Shown: piece by piece, positions 36,081 to 45,868 of the stretch | How the letters are laid out: every line of letters begins with the position of its first letter | How positions within the stretch are numbered: position 1 is the stretch's first letter | Assembly (NCBI RefSeq): GCF_009870785.1 | Contig: NZ_WTWX01000008.1 | Span: 62,001-126,000 of the forward strand | DNA length: 64,000 nt | Direction: 5' to 3' | Source: Paenibacillus sp. An7 | Lineage (GTDB): Bacteria; Bacillota; Bacilli; Paenibacillales; Paenibacillaceae | Program-made: the position numbers and the translations under genes | Notes under the pieces: model-generated | Databases searched by the model: none | What the model saw: only the letters and a program-made list of their open reading frames with translations | What the model was told of the DNA's origin: nothing

Positions 36081-37199
36081 TCATAGCAAATTCATATAAA
36101 CAGATTCCAGTTTTTGAGCGGTTACTTGCCAAGCATATCTTTCGAGTACAGCTGTTCTTCCATTATCGCCCATTAAGCTTAATAGTTCCGTTGATTGAGC
36201 CAGATGGGAGAGATGAGAAGTAAAGTTTTTTGCTTGTTTATAATGGGTTACTAAGAAACCATTATATCCATGAGTAATAATCTCTTTCATCCCTCCATTA
36301 CGGGAGGCGATCACGGGGATCCCGCACGACAGAGCTTCTATATTGACGAGACCAAAGGCCTCGTGTTTTTGAGAGGGACATACCATACAAGAAGCGAGCG
36401 GATATAAAGTATGAATTTGCTCATGCGGTATTTCACCAAGAAAAGTAACGGAAACGTGCAGTTTTTGAGCGAGCTTTTGTAAGGTGTTTCTGTAAGCTTT
36501 ACTTTTTGTTTTTCCGGCAATGATCAGATGAGTTTTAGATTTGATGCTCGGTTTAAGGTGATGAATCGCACGAATAAGGGTAGAAATCCCTTTCTGGGGA
36601 ATAAGTCTGCCTACATAAAGAATATGAAATTGATCTGCCGGGAGTCCATAGTGCTCATAGTAGACTCGCTTTTCTGCATCCTCTAATGGTTTGAAGCGAA
36701 AATGATCAACGCCGAGAGCGATATGAGTAAGTTTTGTTGTCTGTATAGGAAAGCGGTGGAGAACAGCTCGTGTTAGCGACTTACTATTGGTTATGATAAG
36801 ATCAGCCTTTTGCAGGGAAGAAGTAATGAGACGATTCTGCGGGATAAAGGTAAGCGAGTGGAGGAAAAGGACGACGGGTATGGAAGGGAACGCCTCCTTT
36901 ATTCTCGACATGGATCTGGGACGATTATCGACTTGGATGATATCGACAGGCTGTTCCAGCTGAGTGATGGTCTTAATCACTGCTTTACTGTATTCAGAGG
37001 GAAGTTTTGCGTCGTTTATTCGTTTAATCCGCAGCTTGGGATTCCGCCACGTTTCTTCGGTTTGATGAGAGAATAAAGGGCTGATTACGGTAACTAAATG
37101 GTGCTGAGATAGCTGTTCAGCAATGGCAAGAATACAAATTTCAACAGATCCGCTTCCTGGCAAAGGAAACTGTTCGGGGCTTACGATGAGGATATGCAC
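36081..37199 (-). CDS. GT4 glycosyltransferase, CotSA-like
   Basis: The 372-aa GT-B fold enzyme begins with HILIVSPEQFPLPGSGSVEICI, has the nucleotide-sugar site LYVGRLIPQKGISTLIRAI near residue 190 and the retaining-enzyme E-x7-E motif in HEAFGLVNIEALSCGIPVIASRNGG near 285. The pattern and C-terminus (YAWQVTAQKLESVY) resemble spore coat CotSA and related Bacilli enzymes. GTG 37199 follows AAGGAGGA at a suitable distance; the frame is open to ATG 37235, which lacks a ribosome binding site. It would transfer a sugar to coat, exopolysaccharide or teichoic polymer. Function inferred. Confidence 0.82.
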   Translation of the reverse strand: MHILIVSPEQFPLPGSGSVEICILAIAEQLSQHHLVTVISPLFSHQTEETWRNPKLRIKRINDAKLPSEYSKAVIKTITQLEQPVDIIQVDNRPRSMSRIKEAFPSIPVVLFLHSLTFIPQNRLITSSLQKADLIITNSKSLTRAVLHRFPIQTTKLTHIALGVDHFRFKPLEDAEKRVYYEHYGLPADQFHILYVGRLIPQKGISTLIRAIHHLKPSIKSKTHLIIAGKTKSKAYRNTLQKLAQKLHVSVTFLGEIPHEQIHTLYPLASCMVCPSQKHEAFGLVNIEALSCGIPVIASRNGGMKEIITHGYNGFLVTHYKQAKNFTSHLSHLAQSTELLSLMGDNGRTAVLERYAWQVTAQKLESVYMNLL

Positions 37200-37273
37200 C
37201 CTGTATTCTTCCTCCTTATCTATCCTGGTTTTCATACTATATGCACCGCATCGTAAGGAAGACAGCCTAATAT

Positions 37274-37321
37274 AAAAAAGCGATCCGTACCGACAGAAAA
37301 GGAACTGCCGATCGAATCGCT
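37274..37321 (-). terminator. Terminator of fabV
   Basis: Read on the minus strand, AGCGAT (37316-37321) and ATCGCT (37279-37284) enclose inner complementary segments and are followed by TTTTTT. Confidence 0.75.
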
Positions 37322-37331
37322 ATTCATTATT

Positions 37332-38534
37332 TTATTCAGAAACCGTAATGGCTTGCGGGATTTTAACATCCGGATTTACATCCGCTTCGTAATCAACCCC
37401 GTCCATTTCAAATCCAAATAATTGGAAGAATTCTTTACGATAACCTTCAAGATCCGAAAGTTCATTAATATTCTCTGTAGAAATTTCATTCCAAATCCGG
37501 CGAACTTCTTCTTGAACATCTGCTTGAAGCTCCCAGTCATCAATTCGAATACGGCCTTTTTCATCCACTGCCGTGCCTTCCGCATGATATAGACGATCTG
37601 CGAATAAACGGTACATTTGTTCAATGGTACCCTCATGCAGTCCTTTTTCTTTCATTACTTTATAAAGTGCGGATACATATAGCGGAACGACAGGAATTGC
37701 AGAACTGGATTGGGTTACAAGGGCTTTGCTTACTGCTACATAAGCGCGGCCCCCATTTTCAGAAAGTGTATCGTTTAAGGTATGGGCTGTCGCTTCGAGA
37801 TGATCTTTCGCTTGTCCGATTGAACCTTCGCGATAGATCGCTTGTGTAATGTCAGAACCAATATAGGAGTAAGCAATGGTCACTGCATTCTCGGCAAGTA
37901 CGCCGCCTTCTTTAAGGGCATGAATCCATAGCTGCCAGTCGTCTCCGCCCATAACGGTAACCGTATGCTGAACTTCTTCTTCTGTTGCCGGTTCAATCGT
38001 AATCGGCGTTACTTCACCAGTATGGAAATTGACTGTTTTATTAGTATATGGCTCACCGATCGGCTTAAGCACCGAGTTAACCATCTCACCCGTAACCGGA
38101 TCTTGACGTCTAGGAGCTGCTACACTATATACGACAAGATCTACCTGTCCCAGTTTTTCACGAATGACTTCTATCGTTTTTTGTTTTGTTTCTTCTGTAA
38201 AAGCATCGCCAGTCACACTGTAAGAAATAAGTCCTGCTTCTTCCGCAGCTGCTTCAAAAGCGGCAGAATTATACCAGCCTGCAGATGCGGTGCGTTTCTC
38301 AGTCCCTGCGCTTGGGCGATACACGCCAATCGTATTTGCACCTGCACCAAAAGCTGCCACAATTCGGGACGATAAACCATATCCCGTCGACGCTCCAATA
38401 ACGAGGACGTTTTTTGGACCTTTCACTGCTGGTTGTGATTTTACATATTCTATTTGTTGTTCTACGTGACGTGCACAACCCGCCGGATGGGAGGTTGTAC
38501 AGATGAATCCGCGTGTTCTCGGTTTTATAATCAT
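37332..38534 (-). CDS. fabV: Enoyl-ACP/trans-2-enoyl-CoA reductase FabV
   Basis: It reduces trans-2-enoyl thioesters with NADH in the last step of fatty acid elongation. The 400-aa enzyme carries the FabV hallmarks: N-terminal MIIKPRTRGFICTTSHPAGC, NADH site NVLVIGASTGYGLSSRI near residue 40, PRRQDPVTG and the Y-x8-K active site YREGSIGQAK. FabV enzymes are insensitive to triclosan, unlike FabI. The longer frame starts with GTG 38552, but FabV proteins begin at MIIKPR, so ATG 38534 is used. Single gene. Confidence 0.95.
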   Translation of the reverse strand: MIIKPRTRGFICTTSHPAGCARHVEQQIEYVKSQPAVKGPKNVLVIGASTGYGLSSRIVAAFGAGANTIGVYRPSAGTEKRTASAGWYNSAAFEAAAEEAGLISYSVTGDAFTEETKQKTIEVIREKLGQVDLVVYSVAAPRRQDPVTGEMVNSVLKPIGEPYTNKTVNFHTGEVTPITIEPATEEEVQHTVTVMGGDDWQLWIHALKEGGVLAENAVTIAYSYIGSDITQAIYREGSIGQAKDHLEATAHTLNDTLSENGGRAYVAVSKALVTQSSSAIPVVPLYVSALYKVMKEKGLHEGTIEQMYRLFADRLYHAEGTAVDEKGRIRIDDWELQADVQEEVRRIWNEISTENINELSDLEGYRKEFFQLFGFEMDGVDYEADVNPDVKIPQAITVSE

Positions 38535-38658
38535 GTAATGGATAGGCCTCACTTTCGCTTCTAATCTTCAGTTATATTCACACATTCATACCCTATTGTA
38601 ACAATTTTTCACGAGAGTGAGAAACTCTATATGATTCTTAATTAAATATAAGGAGTTC

Positions 38659-39495
38659 CTATTTAGAAATATCGATAAATCCTTCCCCAAATACATCCCG
38701 AACATCATGAATAGTGACGAAGGCATTTACATCTTCTGCCTTTACAATTTTTTTCAGGGTCGATACTTCTTGTTTATTGATTACGATATACAGCACATCT
38801 TTTGTTGTCCCCGTGTAATATCCATAACCTCGCAAGACGGTGACACCGCGATCCATAATGTCGGTTACTTGCTTTGCAATTCGATCGTGATGAGGAGAGA
38901 TGATGGTTACTGCTTTTTTCGGGTTCAAACCTTCAATAATAAATTCCATTGCTTTCGTGCCGATGTAGAGAATGAGAACGGTGAACATCGTTTTTTCAAT
39001 CCCGATAACAAAGACGGATAATCCGGCTACAATGAGATCAAAGAACAGCAAAGCATAGCTTATATTCCAGTCCCAGAACTTATTAGCAAGACGGGCAAGA
39101 ATGGTTGTTCCAGCCGTGGTTCCACCGACTCTGATAATGAGTCCAATGCCGACTCCAGCAAATAAACCTGCAAATATCGCATTGATAACCGGTTCATTCG
39201 ACTCAATATACCAATGCTCGGTCAGGTGCAGAAACAAAGCATTAAATGCGACTACAATGATCGTATACACCGTAGTTGTTTTATCGAGCAGTCGATATCC
39301 AATAATCAGCAAGATACTATTAGCGACTAAACTGACAATAGCAGGTGACCACTCAAATAAGTAAAATAGAATAATAGAAATTCCAGTAACGCCGCCTTCT
39401 CCAAAATCATTAGGTATAATGAATAAATTGACGGCAAGTGCAAAAATAAATGCTCCAACGATGAGCATAACCATGTCATACATTCTTTTCTTCAT
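38659..39495 (-). CDS. YitT-family membrane protein
   Basis: The 278-aa protein has five to six hydrophobic segments in its first 190 residues (YitT membrane domain, NLFIIPNDFGEGGVTGISI near residue 24) and a C-terminal soluble DUF2179 domain (AVTIISPHHDRIAKQVTDIMDRGVTVLRGYGYYTG onward). The family is common in Firmicutes; the soluble domain is PII-like and may sense a ligand. The substrate is unknown. CGGAGGAATTAC precedes the ATG. Confidence 0.9.
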   Translation of the reverse strand: MKKRMYDMVMLIVGAFIFALAVNLFIIPNDFGEGGVTGISIILFYLFEWSPAIVSLVANSILLIIGYRLLDKTTTVYTIIVVAFNALFLHLTEHWYIESNEPVINAIFAGLFAGVGIGLIIRVGGTTAGTTILARLANKFWDWNISYALLFFDLIVAGLSVFVIGIEKTMFTVLILYIGTKAMEFIIEGLNPKKAVTIISPHHDRIAKQVTDIMDRGVTVLRGYGYYTGTTKDVLYIVINKQEVSTLKKIVKAEDVNAFVTIHDVRDVFGEGFIDISK

Positions 39496-39527
39496 GTGTG
39501 TAATTCCTCCGTTTGTCTTTTTACCAC

Positions 39528-39566
39528 AAAAAAAGCGACTAAAGGAAAGGATATCCTTTAATCGCT
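39528..39566 (-). terminator. Terminator after ATP-grasp gene
   Basis: On the minus strand AGCGAT plus TAAAGGATATCC pairs with GGA and TTTAGTCGCT, followed by seven T. The stem spans 39534-39566 in forward coordinates. Confidence 0.8.
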
Positions 39567-39692
39567 ATGTGCAAACCTAAACTTGCGCAGCTCTTTTAAT
39601 AGAATCATTATAATGAATTAGATTCAGACTGTAAATATGTGAACAGCTGAAACATGAGGAGACTTACATCTGTAGTTGTTTTTCCGGTTCAA

Positions 39693-40448
39693 TTATTTCC
39701 TTCTTCCATACTGCCTTGCATAGGATAAAATCCGGTAATACATGCTTTTGTCCTTCATTTGTTTAAGAGGATAGATCTGCGGCCTTGTATTTACTTCAAG
39801 AATCCAAATGTTACCGCCCTTATCCAAGGCTACATCCAGTCCAAGTTCCTGAAATCCAGTGCTGTGTTTGTTAAATACGTATCCTACGGATTCCCCGAGT
39901 TTTTTAAGTTCGTCATCGATTCTTTTTATTTGTTCCTTATTCAATCCTGCTTGAGAGAGTGTTTGTGGTAAGAATCCGATATCCCCGCCTTGGTTATAAT
40001 TCGTTGCGACGGTATCCGGTTTGCCGATCTTAACGAAGATTCCCGTGCTTTTCCAAGCATCTTGATCTGTTTTTTGAACCATGACCCGAATGTCAAAGGG
40101 CCGGCCCTTTACCGTGGCAAGTTGAATCCCTTTTTGTAAAATATAATCTCGTCCATTCGAACGTTTTTTCAAGTACGAATAAAGTTCTTGAATAGTAGAG
40201 TAACGCTTTTTTACAGATTTGTGCTGTGTTTGATAGCTGTCACCCATTTTCATAATCCGTATAATATGAAATCCGCCGGATCCGCCTGTAGGTTTGAAAT
40301 AGACAGTGGAATATTTGGAAAGCATCAATTTCAAATTTTCATAGGTAAAAGGAAGGGTTTTAGGGATATACTTTTTTATTCTTGTGCTTTGTAAAAGCCA
40401 TTTTGTTTTCGTCCATTTGCTTTTAATGGTTGTACTTTGATAGTTCAT
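39693..40448 (-). CDS. YheC/YheD-family ATP-grasp protein
   Basis: The 251-aa protein has the ATP-grasp core: YFKPTGGSGGFHIIRI near residue 45 (nucleotide loop), a RPFDIRVMVQK strand near 125, and the metal-binding end ELGLDVALDKGGNIWILEVNTRPQI near 205. It matches Bacillus YheC/YheD, described as endospore coat-associated. Such enzymes ligate a carboxylate to an amine; the substrates here are unknown. GTG 40463 overlaps its ribosome binding site, so ATG 40448 behind AAAGGGGTGA is used. Monocistronic. Confidence 0.82.
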   Translation of the reverse strand: MNYQSTTIKSKWTKTKWLLQSTRIKKYIPKTLPFTYENLKLMLSKYSTVYFKPTGGSGGFHIIRIMKMGDSYQTQHKSVKKRYSTIQELYSYLKKRSNGRDYILQKGIQLATVKGRPFDIRVMVQKTDQDAWKSTGIFVKIGKPDTVATNYNQGGDIGFLPQTLSQAGLNKEQIKRIDDELKKLGESVGYVFNKHSTGFQELGLDVALDKGGNIWILEVNTRPQIYPLKQMKDKSMYYRILSYARQYGRRK

Positions 40449-40685
40449 AACGGAAAATCTCACCCCTTTCTCCCTAACATATGAGAGAGGAATGAAGTCG
40501 GACCGTGCTTTTGTCCGCGAGTTTTAAGTCTCCGGTCTAAGAAGACGACCATTTTTATTTGTATTCTATTGTTCATTTTTGATAACGATCTAATAATAAA
40601 GGAATTTTAGGATGATTATAAAACTTTTACCGTTATAAATCAGTCTATTCAGTAAAGATACTGGCATAGAGGAGGTAAAAGAACG

Positions 40686-41558
40686 ATGAAAAAGTCAGGT
40701 TTTAAAAAGTGGATAATATCCGCTGTTATGCTTCTTATACTAGCTGGTACTATTTATATAACCTACAGTTCCGGGGGAGGTACAGATCGACAGCAGCTTC
40801 TTACCCAAATAACCTCACCTAATCAGGCAACAGTAAATAATGAAGCGGAATGGGCTGCTTCTACAGAAAAAGTGATCACATTCTCGGGTACTCAAGGTGA
40901 AGAAGTGGAACTACCATTACAAATAACAAAAGCTGATCTCAGTCTGGATAATGGTGCTCAGTTAGACCCTTCTCACATTCTTACACCAACTGCTGTAAGT
41001 TATAAGATTCCACCTGAGATGAAGGATGAACTGCAAGCGGTACTGGTCTATCGTTCAGATATGGCTTCTGGATATCTGCTGCTTGCACCCACCGGTTGGG
41101 AAGCTTCCGCAGTCGTTGGAGCGGATGGTTCTTATGGGGTAACGTTGACCGATCCAAGTAATAAAGAGCAAACGCTTCGTTATAGCGACACGGCTGGGTC
41201 TTGTCAGGGCTGTGCGATTACTAAAATAGGTGCGTATTTTCCAGATCAAGCGAAGTGGGCTGATGAGAAAGGGTTTACCATATATGAGCCATTGTCATTC
41301 ACTGAATGGAATCAGTCAGCCGCAGAAACGGAAGATGGAGGAACAGCCATCTATACGACAGGCACGAATGAAGGATATTACACGACGGGCATAGCTTCCT
41401 ACGAAAAGGATGCAGTAGACGAGGGGTATCAGTTTCGTCAATTGGAGTTTACGCTTTTTACAGAGACGACCCAGGGCGATCTAGAGGATGTGGTGATCAA
41501 TTTCTTCGATGCTCATCATGGACCACTTATTGTAGCTAATGTTACGAAAGAACAATGA
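40686..41558 (+). CDS. Exported DUF4850-like protein
   Basis: The 290-aa protein has a positively charged start and one hydrophobic segment (about residues 9-27), so it is a membrane-anchored or secreted protein. The mature part is beta-rich, with GYLLLAPTGWEASAVVGADGSYGVTL and DTAGSCQGCAITKIGAYFP, including a CQGC pair that could form a disulfide. This resembles DUF4850 proteins of Bacilli, whose role is unknown. AGAGGAGGTAAAAG precedes the ATG. It is the last gene with host-like base composition before the AT-rich island. Confidence 0.65.
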   Translation: MKKSGFKKWIISAVMLLILAGTIYITYSSGGGTDRQQLLTQITSPNQATVNNEAEWAASTEKVITFSGTQGEEVELPLQITKADLSLDNGAQLDPSHILTPTAVSYKIPPEMKDELQAVLVYRSDMASGYLLLAPTGWEASAVVGADGSYGVTLTDPSNKEQTLRYSDTAGSCQGCAITKIGAYFPDQAKWADEKGFTIYEPLSFTEWNQSAAETEDGGTAIYTTGTNEGYYTTGIASYEKDAVDEGYQFRQLEFTLFTETTQGDLEDVVINFFDAHHGPLIVANVTKEQ

Positions 41559-41799
41559 GATATCTATCTAAAGTCAACGAAGAGGCTGATGAAAAATAGA
41601 ATAGATCAACAGGTGATCCTACATTGAATATATCCAGTAATATGATACACCCGGCATCCTGTGTGAATCTAGTTTCTCTTAATTGGGCTTAAATACCCAT
41701 ATATTAAGATATATGTAAATTTACGCAGGAAGAGACAGAAGTTTGTTGAATACTGAAAGTAGGTATATTGAATCATAATCTATATTAGGAGTGGATGTA

Positions 41800-43710
41800 T
41801 TGAAATTACATAAATTGAAAATTGAAGGTTTCAGGAGACATACTGATTCGGAAGTAAATTTCTCTGATGCGACATTTTTAATTGGTGAGAATAATATTGG
41901 CAAGAGTTCAGTACTAATGGCTTTAAACATACTACTGAACGATGTAAGAAAGTTACCCGAAGAAGAGTTTTTTTCCTACAGAGATGCAGATACAAATTTA
42001 AACATTCGTGTAGCTGAGGAAATTGTTCTCACAGGAGAATTTCGTGAAATTTCACAAGAAGCTAAGAATTGGATCGGGTTCAAAGGACGTGTATTAAATT
42101 ATTTAAGTGACAGTGGTGAAACAGGACTTAGAGTTATTTATAGGAAGACATTTAAACCTAATACTGACTATGTTGTTGAAATGCGCCAACAAGTAAAAAC
42201 CTTAAAGCCACAATATAAAGAGTGTACAACTATCGAAGAATATATCGATTCTGGATTAGATAGTTCTTTGTTAGATTGTTTAGTCTTAAATATTAGTTCC
42301 ACTAAAAAATTAAGTACAAAAGAACACAATCTAATAAAAGGTCTAGATGATCTATATGATTATGATGAAGAAAATGAAGAATGGTTTCAAAACCCAGGTG
42401 GAATTCCCGCAAACGTTCTTACGAAATTGCCAAAGTTTCTGTTAATCCCTGCGCAAGACAAGGCTGATGAACTATCTGGTGCTTCGGGTACACTTATATC
42501 TACACTATCGCAATTATTCAATGATGTCAGAGACTCTTCGGAAAATTATAAACAGGCTCAGCAGTACTTGAATTTGCTAGCTGATGAGTTGGATCCTGAA
42601 GATGACCAAAGTGAGTTTGGACAAATGATGCTTGAATTAAATAAAACAGTTAGCGATGTGTTTCCTAATACTGGACTAAAGGCTGTAACAAGTTTGACAG
42701 AAGCTGATAAAGTTATAAAACCACAATTTAAAATATCAATGTTCAGTAATGTAACTACATCTGTTGGACTACAAGGGACAGGAATAATTCGTTCGGCAGT
42801 TTTTGCCTTGTTACGATTTAGAAATATTAGAGAGAATAAAAAAGAAAATGGTCAAATTAGGCCGCTACTTATCGGGTTTGAAGAACCCGAAATTTATTTG
42901 CATCCGAATGCCGCCAAACAAATGAGAGATACTATATACGAACTAGCAAGTGCTACAAGTAACCAAATTGTCTGTACTACTCATTCCCCGTATATGATTG
43001 ATTTAAGTAAGAAACCTTTACAAATATTGAATTGTCTATCACGAAAAAATTCAAAAATTAACCTTAGAGATAGTGAGGTTAACGTAGAAAAATTGAATTG
43101 TAATTCTTTTAATACTAGTGAGGAGTTTATAAAACTTCACCATGAAGATAAGACTTATGTTAAGATGCTTTTGAAAATCGATGATTATATATCAAGGGTA
43201 TTTTTTTCAAAGAATATCTTAATTATTGAGGGAGATACTGAAGATATTGTATTAAGAGAAACAATTAAAAGAATGCCTGAAATAGTTAAAAAAGATATTG
43301 AGTGTAATTGGCAAATTATAAAGGCTAGAGGAAAAGCTACAATAATATCTCTTGTGAAATATTTAAAAGCAATGGGATTGCATCCTATTGTTATACATGA
43401 TAAAGACACGGGGGTTGCTAAAGCAGAAATGTTCAATAATCCAATTCTCGTTGCTGTTGGTGATGAAGAAGCTCGAATAATGTTATCTAACTGTATCGAG
43501 GATGTGTTGGGTTATAGAGCACCTACAAATGAGAAACCTTATAAAGCTTACAAATTCATCGCAGAAAATTGGAACAATCAGTGGGAGTCTATTTCTAGAG
43601 AATGGAGATTGATTGTTGAGCATGTATTTAAAGAATCCTTTAGTCTCATGCCCCAAGGGGATGAATCAAAAATATTTGAAAAAGTAGCTACTGCGATTGA
43701 AGATATTTAG
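41800..43710 (+). CDS. Stand-alone OLD-family ATPase/TOPRIM nuclease
   Basis: The 636-aa protein has an ABC-type ATPase half, with Walker A GENNIGKSS at 29-37, Walker B LLIGFEEPEIYLHP near 357-370 and the histidine in CTTHSPYMIDL. The C-terminal TOPRIM domain has LIIEGDTEDIVL near 475, IHDKDTG near 532 and CIEDVLG near 565, the acidic residues that bind metal. OLD nucleases occur in phage P2 (Old) and as GajA in Gabija anti-phage defence. No GajB helicase is adjacent, so this is a class 1, single-gene form. GTG 41791 overlaps the ribosome binding site; TTG 41800 after AGGAGTG is better placed. Its AT-rich sequence differs from its neighbours and suggests transfer. Confidence 0.85.
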   Translation: MKLHKLKIEGFRRHTDSEVNFSDATFLIGENNIGKSSVLMALNILLNDVRKLPEEEFFSYRDADTNLNIRVAEEIVLTGEFREISQEAKNWIGFKGRVLNYLSDSGETGLRVIYRKTFKPNTDYVVEMRQQVKTLKPQYKECTTIEEYIDSGLDSSLLDCLVLNISSTKKLSTKEHNLIKGLDDLYDYDEENEEWFQNPGGIPANVLTKLPKFLLIPAQDKADELSGASGTLISTLSQLFNDVRDSSENYKQAQQYLNLLADELDPEDDQSEFGQMMLELNKTVSDVFPNTGLKAVTSLTEADKVIKPQFKISMFSNVTTSVGLQGTGIIRSAVFALLRFRNIRENKKENGQIRPLLIGFEEPEIYLHPNAAKQMRDTIYELASATSNQIVCTTHSPYMIDLSKKPLQILNCLSRKNSKINLRDSEVNVEKLNCNSFNTSEEFIKLHHEDKTYVKMLLKIDDYISRVFFSKNILIIEGDTEDIVLRETIKRMPEIVKKDIECNWQIIKARGKATIISLVKYLKAMGLHPIVIHDKDTGVAKAEMFNNPILVAVGDEEARIMLSNCIEDVLGYRAPTNEKPYKAYKFIAENWNNQWESISREWRLIVEHVFKESFSLMPQGDESKIFEKVATAIEDI

Positions 43711-43753
43711 CAAAATAAGAGATTGATTGTGGTGATTTTTAGTCAAATGATAA

Positions 43754-43790
43754 AAGGCAAGTGCTATCTTAAAATGGCACTTGCCTTCAA
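43754..43790. terminator. Bidirectional terminator between island genes
   Basis: AAGGCAAGTGC (43754-43764) pairs with GCACTTGCCTT (43777-43787). A-rich on the left and moderately T/A on the right; it separates convergent genes. Confidence 0.8.
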
Positions 43791-43808
43791 AAGAAATTCT
43801 AATATGTA

Positions 43809-45410
43809 TTATTTACGTGCAATTTTATTTTGAATTTTATCCTTTTGGTTTATTTCTAAATACTTCAAACTTTCACCTTCTATGTCAAGTATCTTTAATT
43901 TGTTAAACTGTTGCTCTAAATTAAGAGCGTCTATTAAACATTTATACATTAAAACACATATAGCGGCAGATTCGGTATATCTCTGACCATTAATTGTATA
44001 ATCAAAAGATTTCCATTCTCCAGTATCTTTAACCAGTCCAACTTCTTTTAGTGTCTCGGTGGCTTTATCTCTAACTTCTAAAAATAGGTTGAATTTGAAA
44101 GCGTTTTGTCGACTATCTGCAAAGGTGTACCCAGTATATGTGGTGATTGTATAATCTTTTAGTACAATATCCATAAATGTACTAAACAGAGAGAACAGAT
44201 TCTTTGAATTACTGCAGTCTGTAAGCTTTCTTACGATATCTTGGAATACTGACCTGAAGTTAACACATGAGTAGCTATAGCTAGGAATAACTCCATCCGC
44301 ATATCTGTTTCCTCTTTTATTAACTTCGTTCACAAAAGGAATTTCTTCATTCACTGAGGAGTCATATAATTGTACGGGATTTGCTAATGCTGCTGTATCT
44401 CTATCAATATAATAATCAGCGTGGGGCTTAGTATAAGGTTGAGTTGCTATGTTTTGAACAATCTCAAGTGAGTGGACAGTCAAAAGATTGTTTAGTATTG
44501 TACTGGTAAATATACCTTGGAGCTCGCCCTGCATTTTTTTTAGAATAACTTCATATAATTTATCATACATGGAGAATGCATGTTCTAGAACTTGTTTTGA
44601 AGCATTGTTGTAATCCTTTATCTGACGATTATGTGACTGATCTTCAACATTAATCGCACCCTTCCATTTTTTTACTTCAGGCAAATTAAAGACAAAATTA
44701 TTTAGTCTCCACTCCTGTTTGTGTTTACCAACCTCGGAAATAATACTATGTAAGTCTTTGTCGCTCTTGAGTATATTTTCTAATATTTCACTTTCAAATT
44801 TCTCATCATTCTTTGTTAAATCAATATCTCTTCTTAAAAGGAACATTGGAGTTTTTAAGTTGGTTTCCATTATTTTATCTATAATTTCTTTAAATATAAT
44901 AGGTTGCTGTATTGATGAAATCGAAAAGAATAAAATAGCATTTACATCATAAGTTACGTTGAGCTTTTCTAATTCAAAACTATTGTTATCGCCAACATCT
45001 CCAAACCCTCTACTATCTCTGATAACGATAGTGTCAAACCTGCTACTTCCAGAAAATATTCCTTCTCTAGCAGGTAACTGTATTGTTATGCTCAAACACT
45101 TTTTAGAAAACTCATCACTATTTATTTTTTGAAATAATCTAATTATACCGTGCTCTTCAATAATGAGGTCGTTTAATTCCTTTAATATTTGTTTTTTATC
45201 ATCAGGATCAGTCGTAATACATTCAGTGATAGCTAAGCTGTTACTGTTTTTAATGAATTCATATGTAGTACTTACCTTTGTGGTATTAGCTCCTCCAAAA
45301 GTTTGTGCTGCCACATAGTCAAAAATACTTAATTTACTAAACCCAGCAAGGAATGTGGATTTGCCTGAACCGGCTGGTCCTAAAAGCAAAAATGTAAATT
45401 TATTGTTCAT
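43809..45410 (-). CDS. P-loop GTPase-like protein of unknown family
   Basis: I do not recognise this 533-aa protein as a named family. Walker A GPAGSGKST is at residues 11-19. A threonine-rich segment ANTTKVSTT (41-49) could be switch I, and IRDSRGFGD (130-138) reads like a GTPase G3 motif DxxG. The usual NKxD is replaced by RRDID (193-197), so nucleotide choice is uncertain. The remaining 330 residues are mostly helical with no membrane segment. ATG 45410 is preceded by GGAG at 10 bases; ATG 45431 is the alternative. It converges on the OLD nuclease gene in the same AT-rich patch, and a defence or stress role is plausible but inferred. Confidence 0.75.
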   Translation of the reverse strand: MNNKFTFLLLGPAGSGKSTFLAGFSKLSIFDYVAAQTFGGANTTKVSTTYEFIKNSNSLAITECITTDPDDKKQILKELNDLIIEEHGIIRLFQKINSDEFSKKCLSITIQLPAREGIFSGSSRFDTIVIRDSRGFGDVGDNNSFELEKLNVTYDVNAILFFSISSIQQPIIFKEIIDKIMETNLKTPMFLLRRDIDLTKNDEKFESEILENILKSDKDLHSIISEVGKHKQEWRLNNFVFNLPEVKKWKGAINVEDQSHNRQIKDYNNASKQVLEHAFSMYDKLYEVILKKMQGELQGIFTSTILNNLLTVHSLEIVQNIATQPYTKPHADYYIDRDTAALANPVQLYDSSVNEEIPFVNEVNKRGNRYADGVIPSYSYSCVNFRSVFQDIVRKLTDCSNSKNLFSLFSTFMDIVLKDYTITTYTGYTFADSRQNAFKFNLFLEVRDKATETLKEVGLVKDTGEWKSFDYTINGQRYTESAAICVLMYKCLIDALNLEQQFNKLKILDIEGESLKYLEINQKDKIQNKIARK

Positions 45411-45600
45411 CTTCTGAAATCTCCATTTCATATTATTTAAACTACATCATACAAACTCACTATAACCTTTATTTAGTTGTAATAATACTATTTTACGATT
45501 CTTCTAGATTCGTTGTATAGGTCAAAAGAACTATCGATGTGCAAATGATAATTTTTTCTCCCTTTGTTGCTTGTGGACTTTCGTTATTAGATTGAGTCGG
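45411..45600. other. AT-rich gap upstream of GTPase-like gene
   Basis: About 190 bases that must contain the minus-strand promoter. No clear box pair or repeat seen. Confidence 0.4.
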
Positions 45601-45607
45601 GAAACAA

Positions 45608-45867
45608 AAGACAAACCATATCGTAATGCCCTTGAATCAAGTGGGGTTACGCAAAGTATGTCGTGTAAAGGCAATTGTTACGACAACTCAGCAGGGAAAA
45701 TTTCTTTGGCATATTGAGATCAGAATTTTTATACTTAAAGGGATTTGAAAATGTGAAGTATTTAAATTGGAACTAAAAGTACATAATGTATTACCGTGAA
45801 GGCAAAAATGAAAAATGGTCCGGTACAGTACCGAACCCATTTTATTCAAGCTGTCTATATGAAATAA
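45608..45867 (+). pseudogene. IS3-family transposase (orfB) remnant
   Basis: Translated fragments in shifting frames spell the C-terminal end of an IS3/IS150-type transposase. One frame gives RNALESSGVTQSMSCKGNCYDN (45622-45687), the region around the third catalytic acidic residue. A second gives ENFFGILRSEFLYLKGFENVK (about 45698-45759). A third gives PVQYRTHFIQAVYMK and a stop (45823-45867). At least two frameshifts separate them and the N-terminal two-thirds is missing, so it is inactive. Confidence 0.8.
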
Positions 45868-45868
45868 C

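Noticed and set aside
41800-45410. Gabija defence system
   Set aside because: The OLD nuclease resembles GajA, but no UvrD-like GajB is adjacent and the neighbouring gene is convergent and GTPase-like.
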